From Triangularia verruculosa (taxonomy: Eukaryota > Ascomycota > Sordariomycetes > Sordariales > Podosporaceae): a stretch of DNA of 64,000 bases. How positions within the stretch are numbered: the stretch's first letter is position 1; each line of letters begins with the position of its first letter. The translations under genes and the position numbers were made by a program. Shown here in pieces: positions 8,854-22,067 of the stretch. The notes beneath the pieces are model-generated. The model was given only the letters and a program-made list of their open reading frames with translations, was not told the origin of the DNA and did no database searches. The stretch covers positions 186,001-250,000 of the forward strand of contig MU863918.1 in NCBI GenBank assembly GCA_033296885.1, given 5' to 3'.

Positions 8854-11800
8854 CTACTCCTTCTTTTCGGCCACCGTAGAGTCAAGCGTGGCCTTGGGGA
8901 GTGCTGGCGACGCATGTGTTGACGGGGGCGAGTTAGGGAGATCAGTCTCAGCAAGAAGTCTGTACAGAATGCGGTTAGTCATGGCTCATACAGGAAAAGA
9001 AGGCAACCACTCAATAACTTACGAGAATGCATTTGCGTGGCTGACCGAATCGCGCTGCGATACTGGGGGTGTCCCGGTGCGTGAGGAGGCACCGGAATCC
9101 TCTCCGGCACGCCCAAAGGCACCACCAGGTCCTCCCATGCGTCTTCCACTGTTGCTGCGAGAGTTAAACATCGAGGTGGGACCGAATGAGGCCATGTTCT
9201 GGCTAGAGCTCCGGTTTGAAGAACCCTTCAGACGGCGAAGATCATCGCTGGCAACCGTGTTGGGCGCAGCATTGGCGTACGAGAAGTTTCTCGAATCTTG
9301 GCGACCGCCCATGGGACGACCGCCAGGGGCACCACGCTGGTTGCTACGAGCATTCTCAGCTGCCTTCTGAGCAGCAGCAGCCTCCGCCTCGGCGCGAACC
9401 TCCTCAAGAGTCTTGGGGCCCTTGTTCTGCTCCTTCGAGTGCCAACCGGCCCGACGAAGATCGACGATGTCCATGAGCATGAACTTCAGACGGCTGGGAA
9501 GGGCAGACAAGGCCATCATGCTATCAATCCGCTGGAAGTAAGCGTCCATCATAATGCGGCCCTTCTCGGTGCTATCAAGAGTGCCGCCGATAGTCCTGAG
9601 CAGCTTCGTGAGGGACTCAATCTCAGCCTCGTCAGGAATCGTCTCATACTCCAGAAGCTTGCGAACACACTCGTGCATGATGCGTTCTGTCAGCATACCA
9701 AGCTTGAAGAGCTCACCAATGAACTGGACGAGACCCAAGCCGCGACGCTTGGCAGCCGCGGCAATGTAGTATTCATCAGAGAGCATGGCCGCCTCGCCAG
9801 TCTTCTTGTCCTCACCCTCCTCGGGAGCAGGGGGAAGTTGGGACTTCCATCCACGCTCGAACTCAGTCTGGCAACGGTTGAGAAGGTACTTGCGGAAAAG
9901 AGGGCCACCGCTAATAACGTTGCCCTGTTTGTCTGTGACGGTCTCGTCGCGAATCTCGGGGCTCATCGACTCAAGCATACGCTTGCAGAACTTGGCATAC
10001 ATGGAAGCCCAGTGCGCTTCGTCTGTCGCCTTCTCGAACGTGAGTTGAATGACCTGGCGGAGTGTACGGCCGTCCTGCTCGTTCTTGGATTGCGCAGCAA
10101 TGGTGAGAATCTGGTCGGCAATCTTGTCGAACTTCTCGGGAGTCATCTTGTTCAGCGCAGCCTTGACCTTGCGCTGCACCATTTCGGGGTCGAGATGGCC
10201 AGCCTGAGAAGACACCGCAGTTGGGTCTTGAGGCTTGTTGATGCTGGTTGGCTTCCAGCCTGTTGATGAGACCTGGATGGGCTTAACCTCCATGCCGGCA
10301 GTCAAAGGCATGGTCTTGGCAGCTTGGGCCTCGGCCTTTGCGTTGCTGAAGTTACCTTCCCTCTTGCTGCCTCCGCGTCTGCTACCAGTGCGGGGCGAGG
10401 GCAGTCCTCCAGCAGCTGACGGGTTCCGGCTCATGCTGGTAGGGAAGCCACCACGACCGAAGCCACCCATAGCGCCCATAGGGGGTCTTCCCAAACCACC
10501 TTGGGACATGGCAAACCGTTGCTCCGAGGTCGTACCAGGAGGCAATGGCTTGGCACCAAATTGGCCCATGGCACCGCCTGACGGGAAGGCAGAAGAAGCC
10601 CCAGCACGAGAACCTTGACGACCGGAACCGCCACCCGGAGTGCGGGCCGAGGCCGAACGATCGGTGTCTCCAATCAGGGTCTTGACTTGCTGGTGGAACT
10701 CCATAGAAGGCTGCTCAGTGAAAACCTGCTTAAACTGTAGCAAGAATGCGGCGTCATACTTGAACACCTTGCCCTTCTTCTGCACCGCAGCGTTAAGAGA
10801 GGGGTTGGGCGAGAGAATTCCCTCAGGGTAGATGTCCAACTTTACACCTGGCAAGAAACGAGCGGAACGGAGGGACTGCAACGCCGCACTGGGCTGAGGG
10901 GCCTCGACTTGAGCAGTCTTGAGAGGCGCGAGGTTAAGAGCGGCAGGCTTGCCCTTGGGCTTATCGGCACCGGTCTTGATGGCTGGAGGAGCGGCGGCAG
11001 CAGGCTTCTCCGCGATGGTGAGTTCATCAATCTTCTTGGTGAGCAAATCAGCCACGCTCACGGTCTGGCCACCCTGAGCTCGTTTTCTCTCCTTCTCCTC
11101 CTCCAAGCGCTCCATCTCGCGCTCTTGGGCTCTAAGAGCCTCATCGCTGTTGGCCGCCTTCTTGTCGGCTTCTTCGCGGGCCTTCTTCGCCGCCTTTTCG
11201 GCTTCCTTCTTTTTCGTAATCTCAGCCTGTTCCGCCTCGCGTTTCTGATCTTCTTCCTCCATCTCCCGGATCATGCGCTCCATGTATTCGTCCTCGGTCT
11301 CCTTCTTTTCCTCCTCAGCCGCTGGCTTCTTAGCAGCCTCGGCCTCAGCATCAGCCTTGGCCTTGGCTTCCGCCTCGGCCTCGGCCTTCTTCTTCTCTTC
11401 AGCCTCTTCAGCAGCCTTCTTCTGGGCGGCGAGACGCTCCTCCTCGGCAGCCTTCTCGGCAGCGGCCGTTTCGGCAGCGGCCTTTTCGGCAGCGGCCTTT
11501 TCGGCAGCGGCCTTTTCGGCAGCAGCCTTCTCCTCCGCAGCCTTCTTCTCCGCGGCAGCCTTCTCAGCGACGGCCTTGGCTTCGGCCTCAGCAGCAGCTT
11601 GTTCAGCGGCAGCCTTCTCAGCGGCAGCCTTGGCAGCAGCTTCGTCGTCCTTTGCTTTGGAATCCGCAGGAGTGATGGTCGAACCCATGACCTTGTTCTT
11701 GAATTCATTCCTGATGGTCTCGGCTGTCTTACCAGTGGTGCTCTCATTGCGAGAATGCGATGGGCTGGTCGACTTAGGGGGAGGGGTGGGTGTCGAAGCA

Positions 11801-13664
11801 ATGACGGGAGGAGTCTTGGATTGCTGGGTAATTGGCGGCGCAGGGGATGAGGGAGCCTTCATGGAGGCGATATCAAGGACGTTACCATTGGGGTCCTTGA
11901 TGATGATGCCGGTAGACTTCTTGGGACGAGCAAAAGTCGAGCTCACAATGGCCGGGGGGGCAGCGGCAGCTCGTGGCTGAGGGGTACCTTGCGTAGCTGG
12001 GGGAGCCGGGGCCGGGCCTGTGCTAGAGGCTGGTCGATCGGAAATCTGCGAAGCATTACGAGACATGGGAGGGGCACCAGAGGAGGTTTGATAAGGTGCT
12101 CCTTGTGGCACGAAGGTCTGTCCCTGCGGGTTAAAGGGTGCGGCGCCCGGGGGCATAGTATATGGATTGGCCTGAGCCATGTAGGGATTCTGGGGGTAAG
12201 GAGCCCGGTAGGGGTCCATGTATGCCGCGTTCATCTGCATTTTGTTTGCGGTTAGCAGCCTTTCAAAACCACCGCTCTCAGGTGACAGGTCCACGGGTCC
12301 CATGAATGGAGGACCCAGCATGGGCACCCCGCGCCTAGGATCAAAACTGTAGGGAGCAGGATGGCCACCCGAAAACTCAGACGGCGGGGGGCCGTCATTG
12401 AACTCCTGATGGTATTCGACTGCTTGATCCCAAAGCTTGCTCTGACGTCGAGGCTTCTGGGAAAACTCGGCGGCTTTCTGTTTCTGAGAAGCGCCATTGG
12501 GCCCACGCATGTGCTGAGAAGCCTTGTCTGCCTCTCGGCGTGCCTGTTTCTTGTTCTTGTGCGGTTTGGATGACGAAGAAGAGGATGGGGGATCTTTGTT
12601 AATGAAAGGGGACATTACTGGTGGTTGGTTCATGTACATGGCCGGTGGGTAGTAGTTGGGCGGAATGGGCTGCATGGTATTAGCTGCCATGACAGGAGTT
12701 CCGTGGGCCATGGTAGGAGTGCCAGCAGGGCTAGCACGATGGGGCTGAGGTGACGCAGGATAACCGCCACGGTATGCGGGCATTCCTCGTCCGGCATGTC
12801 CAGCGTTGGGTCCGGAAAAGTTACGGTTGTTCGGAGGGAAACCCATGTTTGGGTTGTTGTTGTAATTGTGGTTGTGGTTGTGGTTGTGGCTAAAGCTGCC
12901 ACGCCCACCACGGCCACCTTGGAAGTTGCCGCGGCCGTGACCAGGACCACCGTGCTCACCGTGAGCAGAGGCCTGAGAATCCCGTCTAACGTGAGGGCTT
13001 CCAGCCATAGCAGCACCGTGCTGCTTCATGTGGCGCTGGAGGGAATATGTTAGCAAAAGATTGAGGGATTAGAAGTCTCTGGACATGTACTCACATCGGC
13101 CTCGCCAGGGAAACTGCCAAAGACAGGGCCCTGGGCTGGGGCAGCACGTTGACCAAGTCCACCACCGCTCTGGTGGCTCTGTGGGATAGGCGATGGAGAA
13201 TGGGCCGGAGACGCCACTCTAGGGTTGGCACCGCCAGGAATGGGAATAGGAGTCGCACCAGCAGGCTGGGGAGTGCTATGGGCGATGGCGGGGGACTCAA
13301 AGCCGAACTTGATGGAGCCACCGACAGGACCGCCGTTGGCAAGATGGCCGGCGGGGGCGTTGGCGCTGATGGTCACCGAGGGCTTTCGGGTGTGGTCACT
13401 GCCGTTGGCAATCGAAGTGCCACGAGCCACGGGCACGGCCGGGGTGATGTTCTGCCGGCCGTTCATCGGCGGGACGTTTGCAGACTTTCCATTGGGAGGC
13501 ACGGTCGATCCAGCCACCACGGGCGGATGGGAACCCGTCGCAATCAACGGAGTCGAGGCTGGCTTCTTGCTCGCACCGGCTGCGGAAGCATACGACGGAA
13601 CAGCAGCGGGAGCGTTCGAAGCGGTGGCCGGCGTTGGATTGTTTTGACTCGCAGTAGAAGTCAT
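8854..13664 (-). CDS. translation initiation factor eIF4G
   Basis: Exons on the minus strand are 13095-13664, 9023-13035 and 8854-8959, for 1562 residues. The introns (59 and 63 bp) have GTGAGT and GTAAGT donors, and the second has branch site gactaac. The N-terminal half is disordered (Ser, Pro, Gly, Asn, Gln). Around residues 650-840 lies an Ala/Glu/Lys-rich segment, likely a single alpha-helix. The eIF4E-binding motif YxxxxLphi is visible as YDAAFLL near residue 950. The MIF4G domain (about 1130-1370), which binds eIF4A, is recognised from KVKAALNKMTPEKFDKIADQ and following helices. The tail is rich in Ser, Arg and Gly. Family role: scaffold of the cap-binding complex eIF4F in the cytoplasm. 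The first ATG at 13664 is used. The last exon adds about 35 residues after the long open frame and ends in EKKE. The 15-nt repeat inside it is given separately. Confidence 0.94.
11455..11535 (-). repeat. 15-nt tandem repeat encoding AAAEK units
   Basis: A period of 15 bases (plus strand ttttcggcagcggcc) recurs about five times inside the eIF4G gene, encoding repeated Ala-Ala-Ala-Glu-Lys. The units are nearly identical at the DNA level, which suggests recent slippage or expansion and possible copy-number variation between strains. Confidence 0.75.
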
Positions 13665-16421
13665 TAAGAAATCGGTTGCTCGAAAGCTCTGTTCTTCTCG
13701 AGTGTGCGCGGTTTGTGATGTGGGTGATTGCGGGGGAGAAGGTAAGGCGAGATTAGGGTCGTGATATCAGATATCAAATCCGACGTTTGTTGCGCAGAAG
13801 ACAAGAGAAAAGTCTCAGCGAAGAAAAAAAAAAAAAAAGGTCGCTCCAAAAGTCAAGCTAGACAAGAGGAGGCGCCGTTGTTCAAAGTGGCGTGCAGTCG
13901 CTTTCACACTCGAGGGTCGGGTGGTTGGGCGTGCAGTGCAAGGCAAACTCTATCGTGAAAGAGTGTGGTGGTGGGAAGGTGGGTTGTCGCAACCGAAAAA
14001 GTTCGAGGCGACAAGAGAGCGACTTTGCCGAATCTGCTGGAGCCCACAACACTGTACAGTATTGGGGTATTACCTCTGTCAGATTTGAGAGAGGGGCAGA
14101 GTGGGTCGTAAATCTCTGATTCTCGGGGTGGAGAATATGAGAGGTGTGAATGGAGGTGCCCGTCGTAGAAAGACGTATTCCTCCTCAAAATCCACAAGGT
14201 AGTTGTGAGGAAGTGGTGTGGAAAATCGAAAAAAGAGGGAAAAATTTGGGCACTGCAGCGCTGCTTTGATGGTTGGCGAGGCGAGGGAACGGGGGCCCTT
14301 GCCCATCTCTCGCCGCACCAAAAAGTTTATCAGGCCGCCGCAAGTATCTGCCCCACTGTGATTTGCTGTGAGCAGTACCTGTGGCCCCACTTGCCCACGC
14401 TCACAAGCTCAGACCAGGTCACCCACCTACCCACACTGAGCAACCCGCTCTGCTAAGTGAATTCACTGCTATCTCTATATCCATCCACATGTGGCCTCCA
14501 GGCCCTGAACAGGAGGTAGGTATAAGCTTCCCACATATGCCATGAGGCTCAAACTACTGCCATAGCCAACTCGATATGGACCAGGGAAACCTACACCTTA
14601 TGACGACAGTTTTTAATTGCGCCGGTCAGACAGACAGTACCTCAGGCGCTGGCACCGCCTGCTCACTGCTCACCTACTGGGAAATTACTCTGACAGTTTT
14701 GAGGCAGCGCAGAGTCGTGCAAACCACACATCTCTTCGGGGAACATGTGCCCATCTTTGTTTTCCTGGCACCTATTGCGCCTAGCAGTTTTGGGAACAAA
14801 CATATACTCGAGATACACAATAGGAGCCATCACGGGGTCCCTTAAAGAAGCCAGTAGGTCTAGACGCCGAGGCCACCGGGGGTCTTATTGTCCCTCGATC
14901 TCTTTCCTATTGTGCCAAACTCTCTTTGAGCAACATGCTGGCCATGGCAGCCTTTCACTCAGAGCACACCAGCCTGTTCCTGTCAAGCACCCAGAAACCT
15001 GGGTCAACAGCATCTCTTCAAGAGGGGAGATGACAACAGTTGCAGATATTGTTGCTGTATGTGTACATGAATATTCATCAAAGTAGGGTCTCCCCCCGGA
15101 GACGATCCCCCACCAGGACCCCTGCCCTGCCTATAAGATTCCAGACCACCCAGCACTGATCTTGGTGACTGGCTCCCCCTTCATCCCATGATGCCCTTTG
15201 CATGCATCCGCCTTGAAAGGTTGTCATCGGTCGGGCAACCTGAAATTCAGTTTAAATCGGTTTGTCAAAATGGCGGCGTAACCATCACTGCCAGCGCCTG
15301 TCTCAGTTTATGCTTGGAATAGCGAACGGAGCCCCCACAATGAACGTGGGACTCAACGCTGGGCAGCGGGGCAGCAGAGAGGAAGGCATGTCATCACAAT
15401 GAGGGGTTGGAGATATGGAGACGAGGGTTGCTAACTTGTTACCGACTTCAACTACCCATCCACTACTCAGCGAGCAACCTGCCAGTAACCGTGGAGAGAG
15501 ACACGAACGGAGGGTCACCATGAAGAAAATGGCTCGGAAGTGGTCAGCGGTTTGGCGGGACAAAAGAGGAGAATCCAAGTGATGGGCTCGCTGGTGGATG
15601 GAATGCCTGGGTTGGTTGCTTTCCTGCATCTGGGCAACTCTGCATCCCGTCTCTTTTTTTTTTGGTCCAATTAAATACATGGCGGCTTTGTGTGACAGAA
15701 ATCAATTCTTTGCCCTATGGAAGTCTTCTTTGCATATTCCCGCTTCATTAGCCCGAGAAGTTGCTCGCGTACCCAATCCGCCGTTTGACTTTTCTACATT
15801 CACAATCAGTCAGGGCAATCTGACAGAGACGTCATAGCAACGCTTAGGCCAGCGAGCCATGAGTCGAATCTGGGGATAGTGGTCCTATGGCGACCTTTTA
15901 ATTCGTAAGCTTCCCTGGTCTGCGCTGCTCCGGCTGCTTGGCTCTTGGAAGGATGTGGCAAACCGGTGAAGGAAGCTCTCCTTATAGGGGTTCAGGAGGG
16001 GCAACTTGACGACCGACACTCTCCCTATTTGGGCAACTTGCAACTCGGGTTCTCTTCGGTGCCTTCAGAGCTCGCTGACACCCAACCATACGCCGATGAA
16101 GAAACGGCACTTTGGGACATTTCGCACACAAAATGAGACTTTGCCACTGCCACATGCTTTCTTGGCTTGGAAAAGGAGCTGAGAAGGCACAAGAAGTCAA
16201 CGAATCGTACACCCGGCGCACAGCACTTCTGTGGTAGGACGAGTGCTGATTCTGACTCACAGTCGGTGACAAAGTGGCTCATCCTGCACCAACAACAAAT
16301 CGTCCTGCCCCAAGGCACTCTTGTTAAGTGGCATTGGAAACGATATCTTTGGAAAGAGCTGAGAGGTCGAGACCCGGTAAAAAGAAAAAGATGGAGTTTA
16401 GGCAAAAGATATATATCGAAA
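13665..16421. other. gene-poor intergenic region upstream of eIF4G
   Basis: 2.75 kb. It starts with the eIF4G promoter and leader, which includes an A15 run near 13825-13839. A small hairpin-like element, gtctcc-cccc-ggagac, lies around 15088-15104. Short open frames (for example 14576-14845 and 15303-15680) have no recognisable product. I see no convincing gene. Confidence 0.5.
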
Positions 16422-16493
16422 TGACCCCGACCCGATTTGAACGGATAACCTTTCGATCTGGAGTCGAACGCGCTACCGTTGCGCCACGAGGCC
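16422..16493 (-). tRNA. tRNA-Trp (CCA), copy 1
   Basis: Read on the minus strand it is a 72 nt intronless cloverleaf with acceptor arms GGCCTCG/CGGGGTC, discriminator A, D-arm GCGCAACGGTAGCGC, anticodon loop CTCCAGA (anticodon CCA) and T-arm CCGTTCAAATCGG. It is identical base for base to the plus-strand copy at 16758-16829 and points away from it. Confidence 0.94.
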
Positions 16494-16757
16494 TTTGTTG
16501 GAAATTGTGGTCGCACTCAGCCATCATCTCGTCCGCTGGTGCAGCAGGAAGCTTGGTGAGCAGTTTCTCACACAACCTCACATCTGGCAGGGCGATGACC
16601 ATAAAGAGGCATCAAAGCCCAAACATTCCCGAATGACACCCCGGTTCTCATACCCAACCCTCATTCCAAGGTTCAACCCTTCCCCTCTCAAGCAAACACC
16701 AAATCTCCTCCCATCTCTTCCTTCCACAATTCCCTCACCACCTCAACAACAACAGCA

Positions 16758-16829
16758 GGCCTCGTGGCGCAACGGTAGCGCGTTCGACTCCAGATCGAAA
16801 GGTTATCCGTTCAAATCGGGTCGGGGTCA
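16758..16829 (+). tRNA. tRNA-Trp (CCA), copy 2
   Basis: The same 72 nt sequence as the copy at 16422-16493, in opposite orientation. Both have caaca-type sequence just upstream, but their downstream flanks differ. The anticodon CCA and the A and B boxes are intact. A T-run that could terminate Pol III lies about 55 bases downstream (near 16885). Confidence 0.94.
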
Positions 16830-17523
16830 TAACTGCAATAAACCATCATGAAATTCCACACTTCAGTGGATGGAGTTGAGTTATTTTTTTTATTGATTTT
16901 CCACAACTCATAAACCATCAAGAAACGCCCCAAACTTTTTGGACCCCTATTTTCACAATGGGGGTCTATAGTGCTATAACGGGGCACACACATATTCCAG
17001 AATTCAAGTCTAGTTAAGATCTTCATATCAATGTATTTGGAGAACAAGTAGCTGCATGATGACGACACTATTGACACCGAAAAAAAAATCAAAGCTAGGT
17101 GGTCAGGTGGCAGAAGCCAAGAGAAGGTTCTCTCTTGTCTTGTTGAATTGCATGTGATTTCATACCCTGCTTGTGACCTTCCAATGAGGCTCAGGCCATT
17201 GGAACTTTACCGGTTGCCCTTGTTTGATGGTTGGGCGGTTGAGTGGTGCAAGCCAGACACTGATATGGTTGAGCCTCCTGGCAGCCACAAAGATACCACT
17301 CATGAACGATGGGAGAAAATATCAACTTTGGCACGTGCTTGTAAGAGAGCCATGTGGCTGAGAGGTAGTTGGGTAGGGCGCAGTGAAACTGTACAATGGC
17401 CAAAACACAAGGAATATTCACCCCCAATTGTCTTTGAGGAAAGAGAAAGCCAGCAAAGAGCCCCCGAATTATGTACAAAAATCCTTCATACACCGCACCT
17501 CTTGTCGGTCTGTACATCAAGTC
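16830..17523. other. intergenic, 3' flank of Aquarius
   Basis: No gene is supported. The open frames on the plus strand across the right edge of this stretch are antisense shadows of the Aquarius C-terminus. Confidence 0.5.
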
Positions 17524-20500
17524 TTAATCCTCCTCAGCCTCAAACCCCTCCACTTTCCTCCCTTCTTCTTCCTCGCCCTCTCCACCTTCCACACCATCAG
17601 CTCCTTCATCCTCGAGACCCGTGTCTTCCAACGCATCCCGAATCTCTACATCCACGGTAGCAGCAGGAGCCTGAGGCAGCAGCTTCAACTCCTCCAACTT
17701 GGTCTTGGTCATTTCGTAGACATACTGGCCCAAGTGCTCCACCCCTTGCATAACAGCCTCACCGAGCACCGCCGTTGTGACCGTGGTGTCGGCATTGCCC
17801 TCTCCTTCTTGCTGTTCAACCACCAGTGGACGCTCTGAAGGCCACAACTCCCCGGTCACCAAGGTCAACTGGTCCGGTCGCTTGAGGAGAAGCTCAAAAG
17901 CCTCTCTCAGTTCATAGCACGCTTCGAAAACTTCCCGACGGCCGAGAATGTACAATCCCAACCTCGCGCGGGAAAGAGCCACGGTCAAGCGGCGGATATC
18001 TCTCAGGTAACCAACACGTGACGTACGAGTCAAGGAAAGGATGATATCTGCCATTATTGCACCATGGTTAGCGGAGGAACAAACAAAGTCAAAAAAGGGA
18101 AATAGGGGTTTGAAACCTACAATCATTTTGCTCTCCTTGATATTTATCCACCGTCGTCACGATCCTTGGCAGACCAAAGATGGGGTTCTTCGCACACCGA
18201 TGGGCCAAAACATCCCTGATCAAGGCCTTCTGACCGGCATACGTGGCAAGTATGCTGATCTTGGACGCCGGATAGCCTAGCAGACGCATGTACTGGTAGA
18301 TTGCCACCGCATACTCGGCCTCACCCAAATTCTGGATGAAATGCGGAGTCGGCTCTGTCTCGCCCTTGCCCTTGTAGTCGGGGACGTTGATAAACTGGTA
18401 GTCGTATTTGAACCCGGCGTTGGCGGTGGTAAACTCCTTTTCTGTCCGGGTATGTGGAAGGTCGCCGAGCTGTGGATAGCGCCATTTGTACAGGCTCGAG
18501 ATGGATGGACGGGCGCGGCCTTGCCGGTCGAGGTTGACGGTTGGGACACCGAGACGGACCAAGCGGGAGAAGAGGGACTGCTCCAGATTGGCGTAGTGGC
18601 GGAAAGCGAGACCTTGGATGACGGGTGAGTTTTGGTAGTGATCACCACACAGAACAACTCTTTGAAGCGCCAGTTGACCGTCCTTTGGTTTCTGTAGAGC
18701 CAGCGGAATGAAATTCTCAATTTCGGTGATCTGAGCGGCTTCTTCCATGATGACGTTGTCGTACTGGAAACCAAGGGCCGCAATTTCGCCACGCTTCATG
18801 GCAGCATGTGTCGAAGTCATCGCGATAATGCGTGCCTCGTTGGTAAGGAGATAGTTGGCTTTGTCCTTATCTCTTCGCAAAATCTCGAAGGGCAGAACAT
18901 CTGCGAGTTCGGAGAAGATCTTGGAAATGTGTCGATAGCACCCATTAGCGATCTCCAGGACAGTCTCACGATCTGCGCCTGGCGGGAATAGCGGTTGAGG
19001 TGCATCTGCAAAATACCCATGGAATGGGAATACTGTGACGATGTCTTCTGGGGTAGCATCTTCGGCCTTGACTACCTCGCTGAACTTGGCCCACGCTGGC
19101 TCGACGTAAACGGAGTTGAAGTAACCCGCCGTTTCCGCAGAGCTGCCGTGAGCACCGGGTGCGCCAATGCTCGCAGCGAGACGGTTGACTTCGTACAGAA
19201 AGCGCTGCCGGTTCTCCAGAAAAGATTCAACTCGCCCGTGCTTGCTGAAACTGCCCTCGGTCTCGAGCTCTTCCTCGCCGTGACCAAGGCGAAGGAGATG
19301 ACGTTCGTCAATATCCAAGGCGACAATCTTGGCAAATAGCTGGTTTAGCGCTTGATTGCTGTGGGCTATAAGCAGCGTCTTCTGTTCTGGGAAGTTGTGA
19401 TAAATGTTGTTGATGATCTGCGTGGCAACGTCTGTTTTGCCAGTACCCGGCGGGCCAACAATAACTGTGAGACCAGGTTGTGTTCCCGAGATAATCGCTT
19501 CGATCTGGGTAGGTGTGAAGCGAACACTGTTCAGTTTTGGCGCATCAACAGGGTATGGGCCATTATTCGGTGGCTTGTATGTTGAGACCTTGAGGGTCTC
19601 GATTTCAGCAATGAGGGCAGGCTCCGCGTCCCGCCTTCGTTTCTTGGAAGGCTTTGGTGGTGCTTCCTCCGCTGGCTTTTCGACTGTCTCGAGAACATAC
19701 GGTGGGCCAAAGCTCCCAGATACGTCATCGTCAGGCTCGACAATTTTGCCTGGCAAGCTTTCAACGAGATGTTGCCAGTCCAAGAATGTGTCGCGGAAGT
19801 TAACCTTTTTGAGGCGGTTGGCCAATTGTTTGTAGTTGGCACCAGCAGGGTCGCCATAACCCAAAAAGACCTCATGCAACCAAGGAGCAAGGGGGACATC
19901 AGATAGTGTGAGATCTTGGATACATTCCAACACTGGTTTGAAATTGTTTTCTCGGCCGCTTCTTCGGACAAGCAGGTTAATGCCATCATAAACATCCCGC
20001 TTGCCTTCGGTGTCTTCCTTGAATGCCTGGGCGTCGAGACGAAGCTGAAGTATTCGGATGTCGCTTCGACTGTGGCCATCAAAAAACGCTTGCGCATCGC
20101 GAATCGCCCGTCCTCTGTCGTCAAGCATCTGAATGACCTCGGCAGAGCGGACGGCCACTAACCCAAGCTTTTCTGCCTCTGAAAGTGACCCTCCGCCGTT
20201 TGTAGCGAGCTTAGATCCTGAAGCGTCCACTGCGAGAAGAAACAGGACATCATCCGGGCGCAGCGATTCCCACTCGCGTCGCACATGCGGTGTAAGCCTC
20301 CTCAGGTTAATTGTGACCTCGGCTCGCACCGTTGATGGTTTGTCATCGCCAACCAAAGGAGGCACGACTTCGAGAATAGTCGGCTTGGAAATAGTCAAAG
20401 CCATCTTGGAGAAGCCTGAAAACACCGTCTCGCCTGAGCGTTTCCCTTCCGGCTTTAGCCTGGAGAGAACACTTTCGATGTCCTGACGAATGGCGTAGAA

Positions 20501-22067
20501 GGCCTCGCACCGGTACAATATCATGGATCTCCACAGAAAATCACCCACCGAGAGATACTGCAGATTTAACTTTGGCAGCGCAAGCGGATGAGATCCGTCG
20601 TAATGTTCTGTTCTTCCAAGTCCGACCTCAAAGAGAGACTCTTCTGTTGGCAACAGGCTCACCTCACTCGCCACTTCCTGAAAGGTTTTTCTCCGCTCAA
20701 ACTGCGACAACAAGACTTCCAGGAGAAACCTGCGCTCTACAGGGACCTTTACAGATTCGGGGTAGGCGGTGCGCAGACCCAACAGCTTGCAAAGTGACTC
20801 CATCTCGTCGTCTGTCAACACTGTCAGAAGGCCCTCAAGCTCGCTTCTTTTGTCGATAGATCCGTAGTTGGAAAGGGCCAAAACAGTCAGTTTATCCTTG
20901 AAATGTTTGAGCGCGGTTCGCTGGAGCTTTGCAAGATCGCCACAATGTCTGTCATATGCCTCTTTCTTGCTGAGCTGAGCACCAGTCTGCTCATCGATCG
21001 TGAAGTATGTGTAGTGGGTGAACAGTTTGCAAAGATCCCGCAACAAGCCATTGGCCTCGTCATTATAGACTGGAGAAAGACTCAGGGCCGGTAACACGTG
21101 GAGATCCTGCAAGAGCGTGTTGACATAACGTCTGGTTGGCAGCTGGCTTTGCAGATCGGTCAAGAACTCGACGAAACGCTCGCAATACCGAACTTGATCC
21201 GGCTTGACGTTATCAGTATGGAGGAGGTCCAAGAAGTTGAGGACAGAGGTGTACAGCCAAGACCGCTCAAAACGTAAACGGGCCTTGGTAGCATCGTCGG
21301 CGGCATCGTAACGTTTCGCAGATGCCCTCCAGGCCTTCCTCCATTGTGTGTTGGAGTCAAGTATAGCATCCCGCTTATCTTCTGTGGAAATGTTGTGCCA
21401 GATGGAGATGGAGACAAGAGGCGCGCATTCTTTTCGTACAATGGTGCAGTCGAGACTCGCGAAGGCCTGGATGATAAAGAGGAGCACATGGGTCTTGATT
21501 GTCCACGACAGCGAGCTGTCTAACGTAAGAGATAGCGCACGTCGAAAGAGATCCGAGAAGTCAGCAGGTCGATCACTAAATATATCTGATGTAAATACAA
21601 ATGTCAGTGTTTGATGGACATGTTAGTTTCCAGATGAGCAGAACTCACCCCAAGTGTCTAGCCTTTCTCTCCGCTTCGCATTCACTATTAAGATAATGAG
21701 AAGAACATGATAGTTGGACGAGTCCTCGCCATACCCAGGCCACAAGTAGCTATAGCGATGTTGTCAGAATAACAGAACCATTATAACTCCATAGGTTCGT
21801 ATAACAACCATACCTTTCCAATGCCTGCAAGCCCTCAAGAACCAAAAGCGATTTGAGGGGAAAGTTCTCCTTTTCCAGAGTGTCCCATATCTCTCTCTTC
21901 AACACATCGTTGTTGACCTTGACCTCCGCCGGTTTCCTTGGCAGCCAGTGCTGCCGTGCAAGCGTCGCAAACTCGCTCTGTCCTTCTAGATCCTCGACTG
22001 TTGGACGACCCGACGCAGCGTTCGATCCGGAATTGGCGCTGCTCTTGACTCTCTTGGCAGGGGGCAT
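17524..22067 (-). CDS. cwf11: spliceosomal RNA helicase Aquarius / Cwf11 (intron-binding protein)
   Basis: Exons on the minus strand are 21814-22067, 21649-21749, 18121-21585 and 17524-18047, for 1447 residues. All junctions restore frame. The N-terminal half is the helical (ARM-like) scaffold typical of Aquarius, for example MLFIIQ-type helices followed by the LNFLDLLHTDNVKPDQVRYC segment. The C-terminal half is an SF1 helicase. It has Walker A GPPGTGKT at about residue 830, the Aquarius variant of motif II (MEEAAQITEIENFIPLAL, about 1065), LCGDHYQNSPV, and the last motifs VDKYQGEQND-YIILSLTRT and LTVALSRAR. The final intron falls inside this last motif. The tail is acidic. Family role: Aquarius binds the intron upstream of the branch point and helps Prp2-dependent remodelling. 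The head-to-head neighbour THOC1 also acts in mRNP formation, and the two starts are 459 bp apart. Confidence 0.95.

Noticed and set aside
9298..10266. 322-codon plus-strand frame
   Set aside because: Antisense of the eIF4G MIF4G domain, whose conserved sequence is on the minus strand.
10909..11850. 313-codon plus-strand frame rich in Leu/Gly/Ser
   Set aside because: Antisense shadow of the repetitive Ala/Glu/Lys region of eIF4G.
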